Assembly: GCA_028554795.2 (NCBI GenBank)
Contig: CM068828.1
Span: 18,116,436 to 18,180,435 of the forward strand
From: Sinohyriopsis cumingii
Lineage: Eukaryota; Mollusca; Bivalvia; Unionida; Unionidae
Direction: 5' to 3'
DNA length: 64,000 bases
Below the pieces are notes generated by a model. It had not been told where the DNA came from and made no database searches. It saw only the letters and a list, made by a program, of their open reading frames with translations. Each line of letters opens with the position of its first letter. The stretch's first letter is position 1. Shown here in pieces: positions 9,669-24,394 of this stretch. Position numbers and translations under genes: made by a program.

Positions 9669-10563
9669 TTATTTCTTCTTTTTGGTCACTTGTTGCAACC
9701 CGGGCAAGTAGAAAGTTCCCTTTAACACTTCACTGTTCATGTCTTCTAATTTATAGACAGGAGGATGACGGCCTTGCACTCTTCCAGTGATATGAAACAA
9801 TTCGGTGGTCCAATACGGTAAATAATTTTTGTCGAAGATACGTTTGCTTTTTCCAATGTTAACTCAATCTCCCGTCGTCAACAGTCCATGTTTCTTGGGG
9901 ACAGTAGGGGACGTACCAAACAGTCGCTAAAACACGGACACTTTTGTTGTTGGGAAACACTTCTTCGGGGGCTCAATCGATGCTTCGATGGTAAGATTGT
10001 ACTAAGCTTTGGTCAGGATCGGTAAGACGTTGATATACTTCTGGGTATGCTGATGCGGAAAATATTTCCACACACGCTCTTTTAAAATGCGTTGAAAACG
10101 TTCCAATATGCTGCCTTGGTTTCGGGATTTTTGGTGGTGAAAAAATGGATGTCCCTTTTGCCGGTTATTTTTGGAAAGCTTGCCGTCATCTGTTCGCCAC
10201 TGGAGATTGTGACTAACGCTTTGTTTCGGCATTAATATTTAGGTTCGACCCATGTAAATCTGGTAAAGACGTGAATGACACGAAACATACTTGTAGCCGC
10301 GATTTTAGGTGGCTAAATGATTGCTCGATGACATCTACTTTGGTGCATCGTCTGGAAACGTTTCTTTAAATGGGTTTGTGTAACTTGTACGTTGCTTGTT
10401 TTTGTAACCATCGTTGCACCTTGGATGAACGTACACATTTCATTTGGGTTTTGGCAGTACGATACAAGTTTTGAACTCCTTCGTAACCTGCAGGATGGGC
10501 AGGATTGTAGGAAATACTGGCTAAAATATTCTCCATCAGGACTCCTTTCATTAAGTCACCCAC
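9669..10563 (-). pseudogene. Integrase relic, copy 2
   Basis: This relic has the same domain pieces and lesions as copy 1, including TAA at 10232-10234 and TGA at 9864-9866. It differs by GTACGATAC near 10459, which turns one N-terminal Cys codon into Arg (NLYRTAK), and by GTGCATCG near 10345. Confidence 0.85.
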
Positions 10564-11263
10564 CGTTCTCTGATGCTACTCTTGCGTTCATAGGGTTGTT
10601 CGAAAACTGCTTAGCGTGTCCCACGTGCCACAGAAGTAGAATCCAAATGGTGATGGTAATGGTGACAAAGAAATCGCTTTTTCTTGCTTTCTTTTTAAGT
10701 TTCCGGTTTCCTTTCTTTTTTCCCCACTTTTGTCGAAGTAGAAGTCGACATCATCTATTTAAACAAAGCTTTGAGTTCTTGTGTTGGGGAGTGGGGCAAG
10801 GGGTCTACAATAGCGCTGCAATCTTACTAGCCCTTTGAACGACTTCACGTGCGTCCTCTTCCTCTGGAATAAGTGTGGCTGCGTCTGTCTTTGTCCATTG
10901 GGGTGGTAGTGGAGGTGATTGACTTTTCATCCTGGCCTTGAAATCTTTCAGATTTGGTTTAGCTGTTTCCTGTAAAACTTGCAGGTGAAACAGTTGAAGA
11001 CGTTGCAACATTTGACAATAGTGTTTTTCCTTTTCTGGCGAATCGGGACGATCCATCAATGATTGCAATTAGTGTAGTAACTGTGGCATCATGGTCAGAT
11101 TAGGATTGGGACCTAAATGAGGGGTGTGCTTTTCTTGCCAACAATGGAATTCCATCAGTTGTGAGTTGGGTACTAAACTCAGCTTTCGTCCTTCCATGAC
11201 ATTCCATAGTACACGTATCAGGTCTTTCTACCAGCGGGGGTCCTTTCTTCTTCTTCTTCCTCC

Positions 11264-11672
11264 TTATTTCGGACAACCGAGTAAAACACTTCCAACAAGT
11301 CCTCCAAGAGACGCTCCAGTCAGTCCTTGGATCAAGGGTCCTAATAGCACTGGCATGAAATTATCTTTCGCGTTGCACAAACATCTTTCTCTTTTGACTG
11401 ATGGGTATTTTCTTTCTGACTATTTGGCAAAGAACGTTTCGATGCTTTGCGAAGCAATCTTTCAGGAGTTTATTAATAGTTATCGTTCCTTTCAAGACAT
11501 TCAAACAAAATTCAGACACAAGGTATCGATGATTTGTTTGAATGAATTGTTTTCGTTTGGTTGGATGGGCTTTCGACAGGACGGACGACACGTCATGATG
11601 ATACAGTCTTTTTCTTTTTCTTATTTTGAGAAGAGAGTGACGGTGGTGGTGTGCACTTCTTTTGGATGACAT
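11264..11672 (-). pseudogene. Basic/hydrophobic-tail relic, copy 2
   Basis: This is identical in its 103-aa part (11361-11672) to copy 1, with the same frameshift before the hydrophobic tail. Confidence 0.6.
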
Positions 11673-14600
11673 ATTCTTTCTTTTGGGAGGAAAACGTCAC
11701 TGAAGCGAATGGTCTAGCAGGCGTCTATTCTATATTGGAAAATGTATCCACTGATTGTCGGTATGTCCTATCATTTTCATGATGGGTATCACAAACATTG
11801 GTGGGTTCGAAACGGACTAAATCGTGACAGATCTTCTTTGGATATATTCAGTAAACTATGTAACACTCCCGATATTTCTTCGATTTTGATCTTCGGGAAA
11901 GATGATAAGGTCGTTAACGGAGGAGAAGTTCCTTAATAAATTGATTTCTTTGTTTTCATCAAATTTGGAAAGACGCGTGTTGAATCAGGGTTGACTGGCA
12001 TCACGAACAACGGTGAAGTGGAAGAAGCTACTGCTGGAGACACGGTCACCGATGTTCGTGGTTTGGGGAAGTAAGGTTGTCTTCTAGCAGCACTGCCTCA
12101 CTTTCGTTAGAAGATGTTTCTTGGGGATTCTCTTCTTCTTGGGAATTTTCTTTTTCTGGTTATGTGCCTTGGTCGTGTTACACGTTTTCTTCTTGGAACG
12201 TCTTTGGAGAGAAGCTCTTTTTAGGGGGTTAGCTGCTACTGCTGAATCATTTGGATACGAGTTTAAGAGGGAATGAATAATGACACCTCCAAGAGAACCG
12301 CTACCTCCAGGTTTCAAAATAAATTGCTTTTCGGTTTGAGTATTGATTCTGGAATCTGCCTGTTGCGACAAGGCTACTTAGTCTTTGTCAAAAAAGCGTT
12401 TGATTTGATGAGGGATGTAAATGATGCCGTGAAGTAATTGACATGCTGTCGCCATAAACCATTGTAAGACGTTTTTGAGACTAGGGTTCAAAGACACGAG
12501 CACGCACTAGTGGATGTTTTTCGCACAAAACACGAATCACTTGTGAGACAGACAAGAAGTGCCGGAAGTTTTTATAGGTGCTTGAGTGACACTGTCGTAC
12601 GCATAAGTCAGCCAAGGAGTTTCTATTTGGCTAACAGTAGCGCTTGAGATTTATCTCTTGGACAAGTAAACAAAACCACGTAATGAGAAGTGGGACCGAT
12701 GGGCTTTAATTTGTGGAAACAAACTGAGGGTAATGTAAATGACACTGGTATTATGATGATGCCCTTTGCGTATAAATCATGGATTAATTCTTCTTCGTCC
12801 TCTACTAACATATCGAAAATGACGTGTTTGACTCGTGTCAGGCATGATACTGTTCCCGCGAGGAGTGCCTTCCACAATGATAATGAAATCTCCTTGACTT
12901 TCTTGAAGGAAGCTGTAAGCCGATTGCCGATCTTTGTAACACCGCACGAAGCATTAGGACGGACGATCGATTAAATGGGTTTTGTGCTAGATCAAACATT
13001 TAACAAAATCGCTTAGCCTCAACCTCTCAGTCCAGCAATCAGTATTTTAAAGGGATGATGAAGATAAAGTGACTCTCAAGTGGAACGATATAACTTCTCG
13101 TTAATGAGTTTGAGAGGATAGGAGGAGGTAAAGAAGCCATAGCGAAGGTGTATACAATTTAGAAAATAACATAGACAAGACAAGAGATTTTTTACGTTTC
13201 AAGACACGTTTATTCAGTATTAAAAATGGCGATTTAACACGAAATACAAAAATACATTAGAGACAAATGGTTAAGTATAGATTTAAGATGCAACTCAAAA
13301 CGACAAAAAATGCAATACAAACATATAACTGTACAAAATTTTCGATGAATGTGTGGTGTTCTACAATTTCCAGGGACACTGTGTAACATTCTTTGTGTCT
13401 CTACAATATGGGCAGTCTGTAATATTTCCTCCCAGAATGGTCTTTCATTGGTGTCGATTTCGACGACGGTGCTATTGTCCTGAATTTGGGTTTACTTTGT
13501 GTCACGTTCTTCTTTCAATGTTGCTAACTCGCGATTAAATGTCACATTGTTCACTTGACGTTTTAAGTCAGTAACCTAAATCTATTACTTAGTTAGCCAC
13601 TTCTTTCGTCCAAGCATCGAAACTAAAACCGTTCCAGTCACGTACATCTTTCCATTGAGGGTATAGGTCTAAAGCTACACACAAACTTTCTTAAGCATCC
13701 AAAGTCAATACAGTTTTAAAAATAATTTCTTTACGTTCAGGTTGAGAGGTATCGAATGAAAGTGCAACGATTTTAACAGTTATAGTGTATCGTGCACATT
13801 GAAATGAGATATAATGTTGTCTTTGTAGGAACTTTTAGTAAATATTCCACATGGAATCTGCTGGCAAAGCATATGCTAGAGGCGAAGTCAATAATATGCA
13901 CAATAAGATATTCATTTTCACATTGAACCTGGAGAGTGTTATTATATGTTGCCTTATAAAATTCTTTAAAAAATATTGAATCTGTTGTAAATGACCTTGA
14001 AGGTCTTGGTAATTTCTCCAAAAGAGAATAATGCTAGTGAAGAATGTATTGAAATTATATGTTATATGACTGTGACTGGCAAGTATTATTCTCAATAGTA
14101 CGTAAAATATTAGATTTTTGTATTTACAACTTATCAGAGAGACTTTGCTATTGTTGCTATAATGTGTTTATATTGCTTTTATTTTCTTCAACTTTGTTAT
14201 ACAATACTAGATTTTGCGTCTCTAAGATCTCTCTGCACTCGGTTAGGTTACTGAAATATTACAAGTCTTCTATATGCTGCATTTCCTAATTAAAAATGTG
14301 ATTTTAATCCTGCGGAGTTTGGTATACAATAAGCGTGCTACTGCCAAGTATGCGGTTATACAAAAATGTAGTTTTTAAAGCTAATGTTATCATTTTGTAC
14401 CTTGACTTTAGACCTACAAATGTGCCAGCTGCACGATAAGGTGTGGAGTTAGATAAAACGCTCAATAAAACATGTTAAGTGGTGAAAGAGTCACAACCTA
14501 GATATAGAAAACAGGACAGTAAATTCCCTTGTTTTTGGCTCTATCCTTGAGGACAGATCGTATGACTAGGAGTACATAATACACTATGTCTATGGCATAT

Positions 14601-17031
14601 ATCAAGCAAACGTTTGCATGAAAATGCGTTCATTGGTTCAAATTGACATAGGTGACCGATTTATATATTAGCTACCTGTGACCTTAACCTTGAGTTTGAA
14701 GTCATGGCCATGGTAGATTAATTGTGATATATAACTGGTGCATGTTTCATTAAAATATCTTTAGTAGTTTAAAGGTTATCATCTAGAGAATGTAAAACAA
14801 CCAACACAAAAACCATATATTTTCCCTAACCTGGCTGAAAACTTAATCTAATGGCAGGGGACCTGTATATATCATGTGACACACCGCCTAGTCATAAATT
14901 ATATATGACTGAATTTTATAATCTTTCTCTAGCTGTAACACAGTTATGGGCTGGACAAGGAACTGTTAACATAAGAATGGACGAATGTAGAATCAGTATA
15001 TTTTTTTCCAGATTTAAGATGGGTGTAAACATGCATCAATAGTCTTATCATAATTTAGAGCGACAGCAGAAGAGTTCCTGCCTTGACGTCGACCATTGCA
15101 AAATGACGAAAACCATAGCATACAAAACTTTATTTGTATCACACACATGTGTTCCTTCTAAGATCTGAAACATTTTTTGAACGTCAGCCTGGATAAAAAC
15201 ATTGAATACCTTAAAAGTTTAAATAGATTCATGGAAGTATGAATCACTTTATGAGTATCATATATGAATATATTCACTTTCATCGCAATAAAGATGTGTT
15301 TTAATTTAAGACTTGCAAGATTTATATGCATATAGGCATGTGACTGTAACTTTGTGGCAAAGCCTTGGAAGATCACACTACGTCAAGTTGTAAAAGTGTA
15401 CAATGGTCTCATAATACAACTTTTAATGTCTAAAATGTAACAGCCCTGACGTCACAAGTATGTACTGAGATGAATGCCCTTAACGTTGCAGATATGATCC
15501 TGGTATTGGTGCAAGACACAACATTCAAAATAAGTTTGATTTTCATGACTTAAACAGCTTCTTAAGTACAGTCCACTCACAAATGGCAATAACCTTCAAA
15601 ATGAGATAATACATGTGTGTTATGTGACATGAACATAGGTCATGCTACACTAAAAAGCACTAATTCATTTCATTGTTCTTGAGACTTTGAGAGCCAAAGA
15701 TATAACACAAAAATAGATAATGTTGATTCCTGACTAATGAAAATAACTAGACAAACAAATGATTCAAAAGTTACGAGTCAAAAATACACTTCGTTAAACT
15801 ACATTAGAGGACTTTTGATTTACAGTCCTATATAAAAAGTGAGTAAGCTTTACAAATCAGTTCAATCTTGCCGATAGGACCATGTTATTGATACACTTTA
15901 TACGTACGAGTGATAGGACAATGTTATTGATACAACTGATAGGTACAAGTGAGACGACCTTGCTATTCATACATACGATAGGTACAATAATTATACCCTC
16001 AAGCTTCGATTTTATATTGGGAAATGTTTCAATCTATGATCTTCAATAACACTTTCTGTGAGACAGTTTGGACACAAAAAAAAATTACATTGACCTGACA
16101 CTCTAGCCCTGGCCTTAATTATAGGTCTGTGAGAGTTCCAATTAACAACATCAAGTGATAATGTACTACTATACCAAGTTTTGTATTTTTTACTACATTT
16201 AGAAGTTTGCAAGTGTTGCAGTTCCAAACAAATATAGAAATGTCTGCCTTTTACTTTCATATGAGAACCATCAAAGTAGCAAATTTGACACCCTTGTCTT
16301 AACGAAAAGTTGCATTTGTTCGTTCAGGATTTTGACAGTAAACTTCATTTAATTTCCACTGACATCTTGAACTTGTGTGATGAATGGTGTCTATCAAAGC
16401 TAATTCCCAATGCATTTCGTGATCAGATTGGATGGCGTTGGATAATTTGATCGTGAAACAGCACATCCATGGAACTCTCACTGGGTAACGTTCAGTAAAT
16501 TGGTTATTCATTATTCGAGGGTCCTGCTTTCCGAGGATTCACCCGAGGTCAAAGGAGTTTCCAAAAGAAGGTTGTTGTTACTGCTGTCTTTTGGGCTACT
16601 GGCTTAAGCCGCAGGGCTCCCGTTGTTACTAGAATATTTCAAAGAAGGATCACGTAGAAGGTAACAGATGCTACTGCAGAATACAATGGTCCACAATAGT
16701 TTCTCTCCATGATACAAAGTCATGTTGGCGATGGCGACTCTGATGATACAATACACCACATAGATTTTTCAGAAAAATACCATTTGCGTTTTTGGCACAC
16801 GTTTACCGCACCACACCCACAGGGATTGCTTTTGTAGATGTTGAAGAGTAGGAGCAAGTGCATACTGCTGTTGTGTTGAACTGTTGGTGACTTCTTTTTA
16901 TATATGATGACTTTGACAGTCCAAGAATCAATACTCGGGGGTTGTCCTTTCCAAAGTACTGTCACTTCTTTGACTTGGTGTTTACCTACTGTATGGGTAC
17001 TTGGATCGAGAATGCTTTCGTTTCCGTACAT

Positions 17032-17926
17032 TTATTTCTTCTTTTTGGTCACTTGTTGCAACCCGGGCAAGTAGAAAGTTCCCTTTAACACTTCACTGTT
17101 CATGTCTTCTAATTTATAGACAGGAGGATGACGGCCTTGCACTCTTCCAGTGATATGAAACAATTCGGTGGTCCAATACGGTAAATAATTTTTGTCGAAG
17201 ATACGTTTGCTTTTTCCAATGTTAACTCAATCTCCCGTCGTCAACAGTCCATGTTTCTTGGGGACAGTAGGGGACGTACCAAACAGTCGCTAAAACACGG
17301 ACACTTTTGTTGTTGGGAAACACTTCTTCGGGGGCTCAATCGATGCTTCGATGGTAAGATTGTACTAAGCTTTGGTCAGGATCGGTAAGACGTTGATATA
17401 CTTCTGGGTATGCTGATGCGGAAAATATTTCCACACACGCTCTTTTAAAATGCGTTGAAAACGTTCCAATATGCTGCCTTGGTTTCGGGATTTTTGGTGG
17501 TGAAAAAATGGATGTCCCTTTTGCCGGTTATTTTTGGAAAGCTTGCCGTCATCTGTTCGCCACTGGAGATTGTGACTAACGCTTTGTTTCGGCATTAATA
17601 TTTAGGTTCGACCCATGTAAATCTGGTAAAGACGTGAATGACACGAAACATACTTGTAGCCGCGATTTTAGGTGGCTAAATGATTGCTCGATGACATCTA
17701 CTTTGGTGCATCGTCTGGAAACGTTTCTTTAAATGGGTTTGTGTAACTTGTACGTTGCTTGTTTTTGTAACCATCGTTGCACCTTGGATGAACGTACACA
17801 TTTCATTTGGGTTTTGGCAGTACGATACAAGTTTTGAACTCCTTCGTAACCTGCAGGATGGGCAGGATTGTAGGAAATACTGGCTAAAATATTCTCCATC
17901 AGGACTCCTTTCATTAAGTCACCCAC
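17032..17926 (-). pseudogene. Integrase relic, copy 3
   Basis: I found no difference from the copy-2 relic in the stretches compared. The internal stop lies at 17595-17597. Confidence 0.85.
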
Positions 17927-18626
17927 CGTTCTCTGATGCTACTCTTGCGTTCATAGGGTTGTTCGAAAACTGCTTAGCGTGTCCCACGTGCCACAGAAGT
18001 AGAATCCAAATGGTGATGGTAATGGTGACAAAGAAATCGCTTTTTCTTGCTTTCTTTTTAAGTTTCCGGTTTCCTTTCTTTTTTCCCCACTTTTGTCGAA
18101 GTAGAAGTCGACATCATCTATTTAAACAAAGCTTTGAGTTCTTGTGTTGGGGAGTGGGGCAAGGGGTCTACAATAGCGCTGCAATCTTACTAGCCCTTTG
18201 AACGACTTCACGTGCGTCCTCTTCCTCTGGAATAAGTGTGGCTGCGTCTGTCTTTGTCCATTGGGGTGGTAGTGGAGGTGATTGACTTTTCATCCTGGCC
18301 TTGAAATCTTTCAGATTTGGTTTAGCTGTTTCCTGTAAAACTTGCAGGTGAAACAGTTGAAGACGTTGCAACATTTGACAATAGTGTTTTTCCTTTTCTG
18401 GCGAATCGGGACGATCCATCAATGATTGCAATTAGTGTAGTAACTGTGGCATCATGGTCAGATTAGGATTGGGACCTAAATGAGGGGTGTGCTTTTCTTG
18501 CCAACAATGGAATTCCATCAGTTGTGAGTTGGGTACTAAACTCAGCTTTCGTCCTTCCATGACATTCCATAGTACACGTATCAGGTCTTTCTACCAGCGG
18601 GGGTCCTTTCTTCTTCTTCTTCCTCC

Positions 18627-19035
18627 TTATTTCGGACAACCGAGTAAAACACTTCCAACAAGTCCTCCAAGAGACGCTCCAGTCAGTCCTTGGATCAAGG
18701 GTCCTAATAGCACTGGCATGAAATTATCTTTCGCGTTGCACAAACATCTTTCTCTTTTGACTGATGGGTATTTTCTTTCTGACTATTTGGCAAAGAACGT
18801 TTCGATGCTTTGCGAAGCAATCTTTCAGGAGTTTATTAATAGTTATCGTTCCTTTCAAGACATTCAAACAAAATTCAGACACAAGGTATCGATGATTTGT
18901 TTGAATGAATTGTTTTCGTTTGGTTGGATGGGCTTTCGACAGGACGGACGACACGTCATGATGATACAGTCTTTTTCTTTTTCTTATTTTGAGAAGAGAG
19001 TGACGGTGGTGGTGTGCACTTCTTTTGGATGACAT
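18627..19035 (-). pseudogene. Basic/hydrophobic-tail relic, copy 3
   Basis: The 103-aa frame lies at 18724-19035 with the tail in the shifted frame down to 18627. I found no difference from copy 2. Confidence 0.6.
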
Positions 19036-22000
19036 ATTCTTTCTTTTGGGAGGAAAACGTCACTGAAGCGAATGGTCTAGCAGGCGTCTATTCTATATTG
19101 GAAAATGTATCCACTGATTGTCGGTATGTCCTATCATTTTCATGATGGGTATCACAAACATTGGTGGGTTCGAAACGGACTAAATCGTGACAGATCTTCT
19201 TTGGATATATTCAGTAAACTATGTAACACTCCCGATATTTCTTCGATTTTGATCTTCGGGAAAGATGATAAGGTCGTTAACGGAGGAGAAGTTCCTTAAT
19301 AAATTGATTTCTTTGTTTTCATCAAATTTGGAAAGACGCGTGTTGAATCAGGGTTGACTGGCATCACGAACAACGGTGAAGTGGAAGAAGCTACTGCTGG
19401 AGACACGGTCACCGATGTTCGTGGTTTGGGGAAGTAAGGTTGTCTTCTAGCAGCACTGCCTCACTTTCGTTAGAAGATGTTTCTTGGGGATTCTCTTCTT
19501 CTTGGGAATTTTCTTTTTCTGGTTATGTGCCTTGGTCGTGTTACACGTTTTCTTCTTGGAACGTCTTTGGAGAGAAGCTCTTTTTAGGGGGTTAGCTGCT
19601 ACTGCTGAATCATTTGGATACGAGTTTAAGAGGGAATGAATAATGACACCTCCAAGAGAACCGCTACCTCCAGGTTTCAAAATAAATTGCTTTTCGGTTT
19701 GAGTATTGATTCTGGAATCTGCCTGTTGCGACAAGGCTACTTAGTCTTTGTCAAAAAAGCGTTTGATTTGATGAGGGATGTAAATGATGCCGTGAAGTAA
19801 TTGACATGCTGTCGCCATAAACCATTGTAAGACGTTTTTGAGACTAGGGTTCAAAGACACGAGCACGCACTAGTGGATGTTTTTCGCACAAAACACGAAT
19901 CACTTGTGAGACAGACAAGAAGTGCCGGAAGTTTTTATAGGTGCTTGAGTGACACTGTCGTACGCATAAGTCAGCCAAGGAGTTTCTATTTGGCTAACAG
20001 TAGCGCTTGAGATTTATCTCTTGGACAAGTAAACAAAACCACGTAATGAGAAGTGGGACCGATGGGCTTTAATTTGTGGAAACAAACTGAGGGTAATGTA
20101 AATGACACTGGTATTATGATGATGCCCTTTGCGTATAAATCATGGATTAATTCTTCTTCGTCCTCTACTAACATATCGAAAATGACGTGTTTGACTCGTG
20201 TCAGGCATGATACTGTTCCCGCGAGGAGTGCCTTCCACAATGATAATGAAATCTCCTTGACTTTCTTGAAGGAAGCTGTAAGCCGATTGCCGATCTTTGT
20301 AACACCGCACGAAGCATTAGGACGGACGATCGATTAAATGGGTTTTGTGCTAGATCAAACATTTAACAAAATCGCTTAGCCTCAACCTCTCAGTCCAGCA
20401 ATCAGTATTTTAAAGGGATGATGAAGATAAAGTGACTCTCAAGTGGAACGATATAACTTCTCGTTAATGAGTTTGAGAGGATAGGAGGAGGTAAAGAAGC
20501 CATAGCGAAGGTGTATACAATTTAGAAAATAACATAGACAAGACAAGAGATTTTTTACGTTTCAAGACACGTTTATTCAGTATTAAAAATGGCGATTTAA
20601 CACGAAATACAAAAATACATTAGAGACAAATGGTTAAGTATAGATTTAAGATGCAACTCAAAACGACAAAAAATGCAATACAAACATATAACTGTACAAA
20701 ATTTTCGATGAATGTGTGGTGTTCTACAATTTCCAGGGACACTGTGTAACATTCTTTGTGTCTCTACAATATGGGCAGTCTGTAATATTTCCTCCCAGAA
20801 TGGTCTTTCATTGGTGTCGATTTCGACGACGGTGCTATTGTCCTGAATTTGGGTTTACTTTGTGTCACGTTCTTCTTTCAATGTTGCTAACTCGCGATTA
20901 AATGTCACATTGTTCACTTGACGTTTTAAGTCAGTAACCTAAATCTATTACTTAGTTAGCCACTTCTTTCGTCCAAGCATCGAAACTAAAACCGTTCCAG
21001 TCACGTACATCTTTCCATTGAGGGTATAGGTCTAAAGCTACACACAAACTTTCTTAAGCATCCAAAGTCAATACAGTTTTAAAAATAATTTCTTTACGTT
21101 CAGGTTGAGAGGTATCGAATGAAAGTGCAACGATTTTAACAGTTATAGTGTATCGTGCACATTGAAATGAGATATAATGTTGTCTTTGTAGGAACTTTTA
21201 GTAAATATTCCACATGGAATCTGCTGGCAAAGCATATGCTAGAGGCGAAGTCAATAATATGCACAATAAGATATTCATTTTCACATTGAACCTGGAGAGT
21301 GTTATTATATGTTGCCTTATAAAATTCTTTAAAAAATATTGAATCTGTTGTAAATGACCTTGAAGGTCTTGGTAATTTCTCCAAAAGAGAATAATGCTAG
21401 TGAAGAATGTATTGAAATTATATGTTATATGACTGTGACTGGCAAGTATTATTCTCAATAGTACGTAAAATATTAGATTTTTGTATTTACAACTTATCAG
21501 AGAGACTTTGCTATTGTTGCTATAATGTGTTTATATTGCTTTTATTTTCTTCAACTTTGTTATACAATACTAGATTTTGCGTCTCTAAGATCTCTCTGCA
21601 CTCGGTTAGGTTACTGAAATATTACAAGTCTTCTATATGCTGCATTTCCTAATTAAAAATGTGATTTTAATCCTGCGGAGTTTGGTATACAATAAGCGTG
21701 CTACTGCCAAGTATGCGGTTATACAAAAATGTAGTTTTTAAAGCTAATGTTATCATTTTGTACCTTGACTTTAGACCTACAAATGTGCCAGCTGCACGAT
21801 AAGGTGTGGAGTTAGATAAAACGCTCAATAAAACATGTTAAGTGGTGAAAGAGTCACAACCTAGATATAGAAAACAGGACAGTAAATTCCCTTGTTTTTG
21901 GCTCTATCCTTGAGGACAGATCGTATGACTAGGAGTACATAATACACTATGTCTATGGCATATATCAAGCAAACGTTTGCATGAAAATGCGTTCATTGGT

Positions 22001-24394
22001 TCAAATTGACATAGGTGACCGATTTATATATTAGCTACCTGTGACCTTAACCTTGAGTTTGAAGTCATGGCCATGGTAGATTAATTGTGATATATAACTG
22101 GTGCATGTTTCATTAAAATATCTTTAGTAGTTTAAAGGTTATCATCTAGAGAATGTAAAACAACCAACACAAAAACCATATATTTTCCCTAACCTGGCTG
22201 AAAACTTAATCTAATGGCAGGGGACCTGTATATATCATGTGACACACCGCCTAGTCATAAATTATATATGACTGAATTTTATAATCTTTCTCTAGCTGTA
22301 ACACAGTTATGGGCTGGACAAGGAACTGTTAACATAAGAATGGACGAATGTAGAATCAGTATATTTTTTTCCAGATTTAAGATGGGTGTAAACATGCATC
22401 AATAGTCTTATCATAATTTAGAGCGACAGCAGAAGAGTTCCTGCCTTGACGTCGACCATTGCAAAATGACGAAAACCATAGCATACAAAACTTTATTTGT
22501 ATCACACACATGTGTTCCTTCTAAGATCTGAAACATTTTTTGAACGTCAGCCTGGATAAAAACATTGAATACCTTAAAAGTTTAAATAGATTCATGGAAG
22601 TATGAATCACTTTATGAGTATCATATATGAATATATTCACTTTCATCGCAATAAAGATGTGTTTTAATTTAAGACTTGCAAGATTTATATGCATATAGGC
22701 ATGTGACTGTAACTTTGTGGCAAAGCCTTGGAAGATCACACTACGTCAAGTTGTAAAAGTGTACAATGGTCTCATAATACAACTTTTAATGTCTAAAATG
22801 TAACAGCCCTGACGTCACAAGTATGTACTGAGATGAATGCCCTTAACGTTGCAGATATGATCCTGGTATTGGTGCAAGACACAACATTCAAAATAAGTTT
22901 GATTTTCATGACTTAAACAGCTTCTTAAGTACAGTCCACTCACAAATGGCAATAACCTTCAAAATGAGATAATACATGTGTGTTATGTGACATGAACATA
23001 GGTCATGCTACACTAAAAAGCACTAATTCATTTCATTGTTCTTGAGACTTTGAGAGCCAAAGATATAACACAAAAATAGATAATGTTGATTCCTGACTAA
23101 TGAAAATAACTAGACAAACAAATGATTCAAAAGTTACGAGTCAAAAATACACTTCGTTAAACTACATTAGAGGACTTTTGATTTACAGTCCTATATAAAA
23201 AGTGAGTAAGCTTTACAAATCAGTTCAATCTTGCCGATAGGACCATGTTATTGATACACTTTATACGTACGAGTGATAGGACAATGTTATTGATACAACT
23301 GATAGGTACAAGTGAGACGACCTTGCTATTCATACATACGATAGGTACAATAATTATACCCTCAAGCTTCGATTTTATATTGGGAAATGTTTCAATCTAT
23401 GATCTTCAATAACACTTTCTGTGAGACAGTTTGGACACAAAAAAAAATTACATTGACCTGACACTCTAGCCCTGGCCTTAATTATAGGTCTGTGAGAGTT
23501 CCAATTAACAACATCAAGTGATAATGTACTACTATACCAAGTTTTGTATTTTTTACTACATTTAGAAGTTTGCAAGTGTTGCAGTTCCAAACAAATATAG
23601 AAATGTCTGCCTTTTACTTTCATATGAGAACCATCAAAGTAGCAAATTTGACACCCTTGTCTTAACGAAAAGTTGCATTTGTTCGTTCAGGATTTTGACA
23701 GTAAACTTCATTTAATTTCCACTGACATCTTGAACTTGTGTGATGAATGGTGTCTATCAAAGCTAATTCCCAATGCATTTCGTGATCAGATTGGATGGCG
23801 TTGGATAATTTGATCGTGAAACAGCACATCCATGGAACTCTCACTGGGTAACGTTCAGTAAATTGGTTATTCATTATTCGAGGGTCCTGCTTTCCGAGGA
23901 TTCACCCGAGGTCAAAGGAGTTTCCAAAAGAAGGTTGTTGTTACTGCTGTCTTTTGGGCTACTGGCTTAAGCCGCAGGGCTCCCGTTGTTACTAGAATAT
24001 TTCAAAGAAGGATCACGTAGAAGGTAACAGATGCTACTGCAGAATACAATGGTCCACAATAGTTTCTCTCCATGATACAAAGTCATGTTGGCGATGGCGA
24101 CTCTGATGATACAATACACCACATAGATTTTTCAGAAAAATACCATTTGCGTTTTTGGCACACGTTTACCGCACCACACCCACAGGGATTGCTTTTGTAG
24201 ATGTTGAAGAGTAGGAGCAAGTGCATACTGCTGTTGTGTTGAACTGTTGGTGACTTCTTTTTATATATGATGACTTTGACAGTCCAAGAATCAATACTCG
24301 GGGGTTGTCCTTTCCAAAGTACTGTCACTTCTTTGACTTGGTGTTTACCTACTGTATGGGTACTTGGATCGAGAATGCTTTCGTTTCCGTACAT

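Larger units (their letters stand above)
7364..14726. repeat. Tandem macro-repeat, copy 2 (7363 bp)
   Basis: This copy has the same length and order as copy 1. Counterparts of the copy-1 frames (minus strand) are the WELAL frame 8936-9148, the 103-aa frame 9357-9668, the integrase relic 9669-10563, the 87-aa frame and its extension 10805-11263, the basic/hydrophobic relic 11264-11672, the 95-aa basic frame 12084-12371 and the 84-aa frame 12623-12877. Where I compared it base by base with copy 3 I found no difference. It shares GTGCATCG (near 10345) and CCGTTGTTAC (near 9258) with copy 3; copy 1 has different bases at both places. Confidence 0.97.
14727..22089. repeat. Tandem macro-repeat, copy 3 (7363 bp)
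   Basis: This copy is indistinguishable from copy 2 at every place I compared. Minus-strand counterparts are 16299-16511, 16720-17031, the integrase relic 17032-17926, 18168-18626, the basic/hydrophobic relic 18627-19035, 19447-19734 and 19986-20240. Such identity over 7.4 kb, next to clearly diverged copies, points to very recent duplication or gene conversion. An assembly duplication cannot be excluded from sequence alone. Confidence 0.97.

Noticed and set aside
1-22089. The whole array as an assembly artefact
   Set aside because: Copies 4-8 carry many private and mosaic differences that a duplicated contig would not show. The artefact explanation remains open only for the near-identical copies 1-3.
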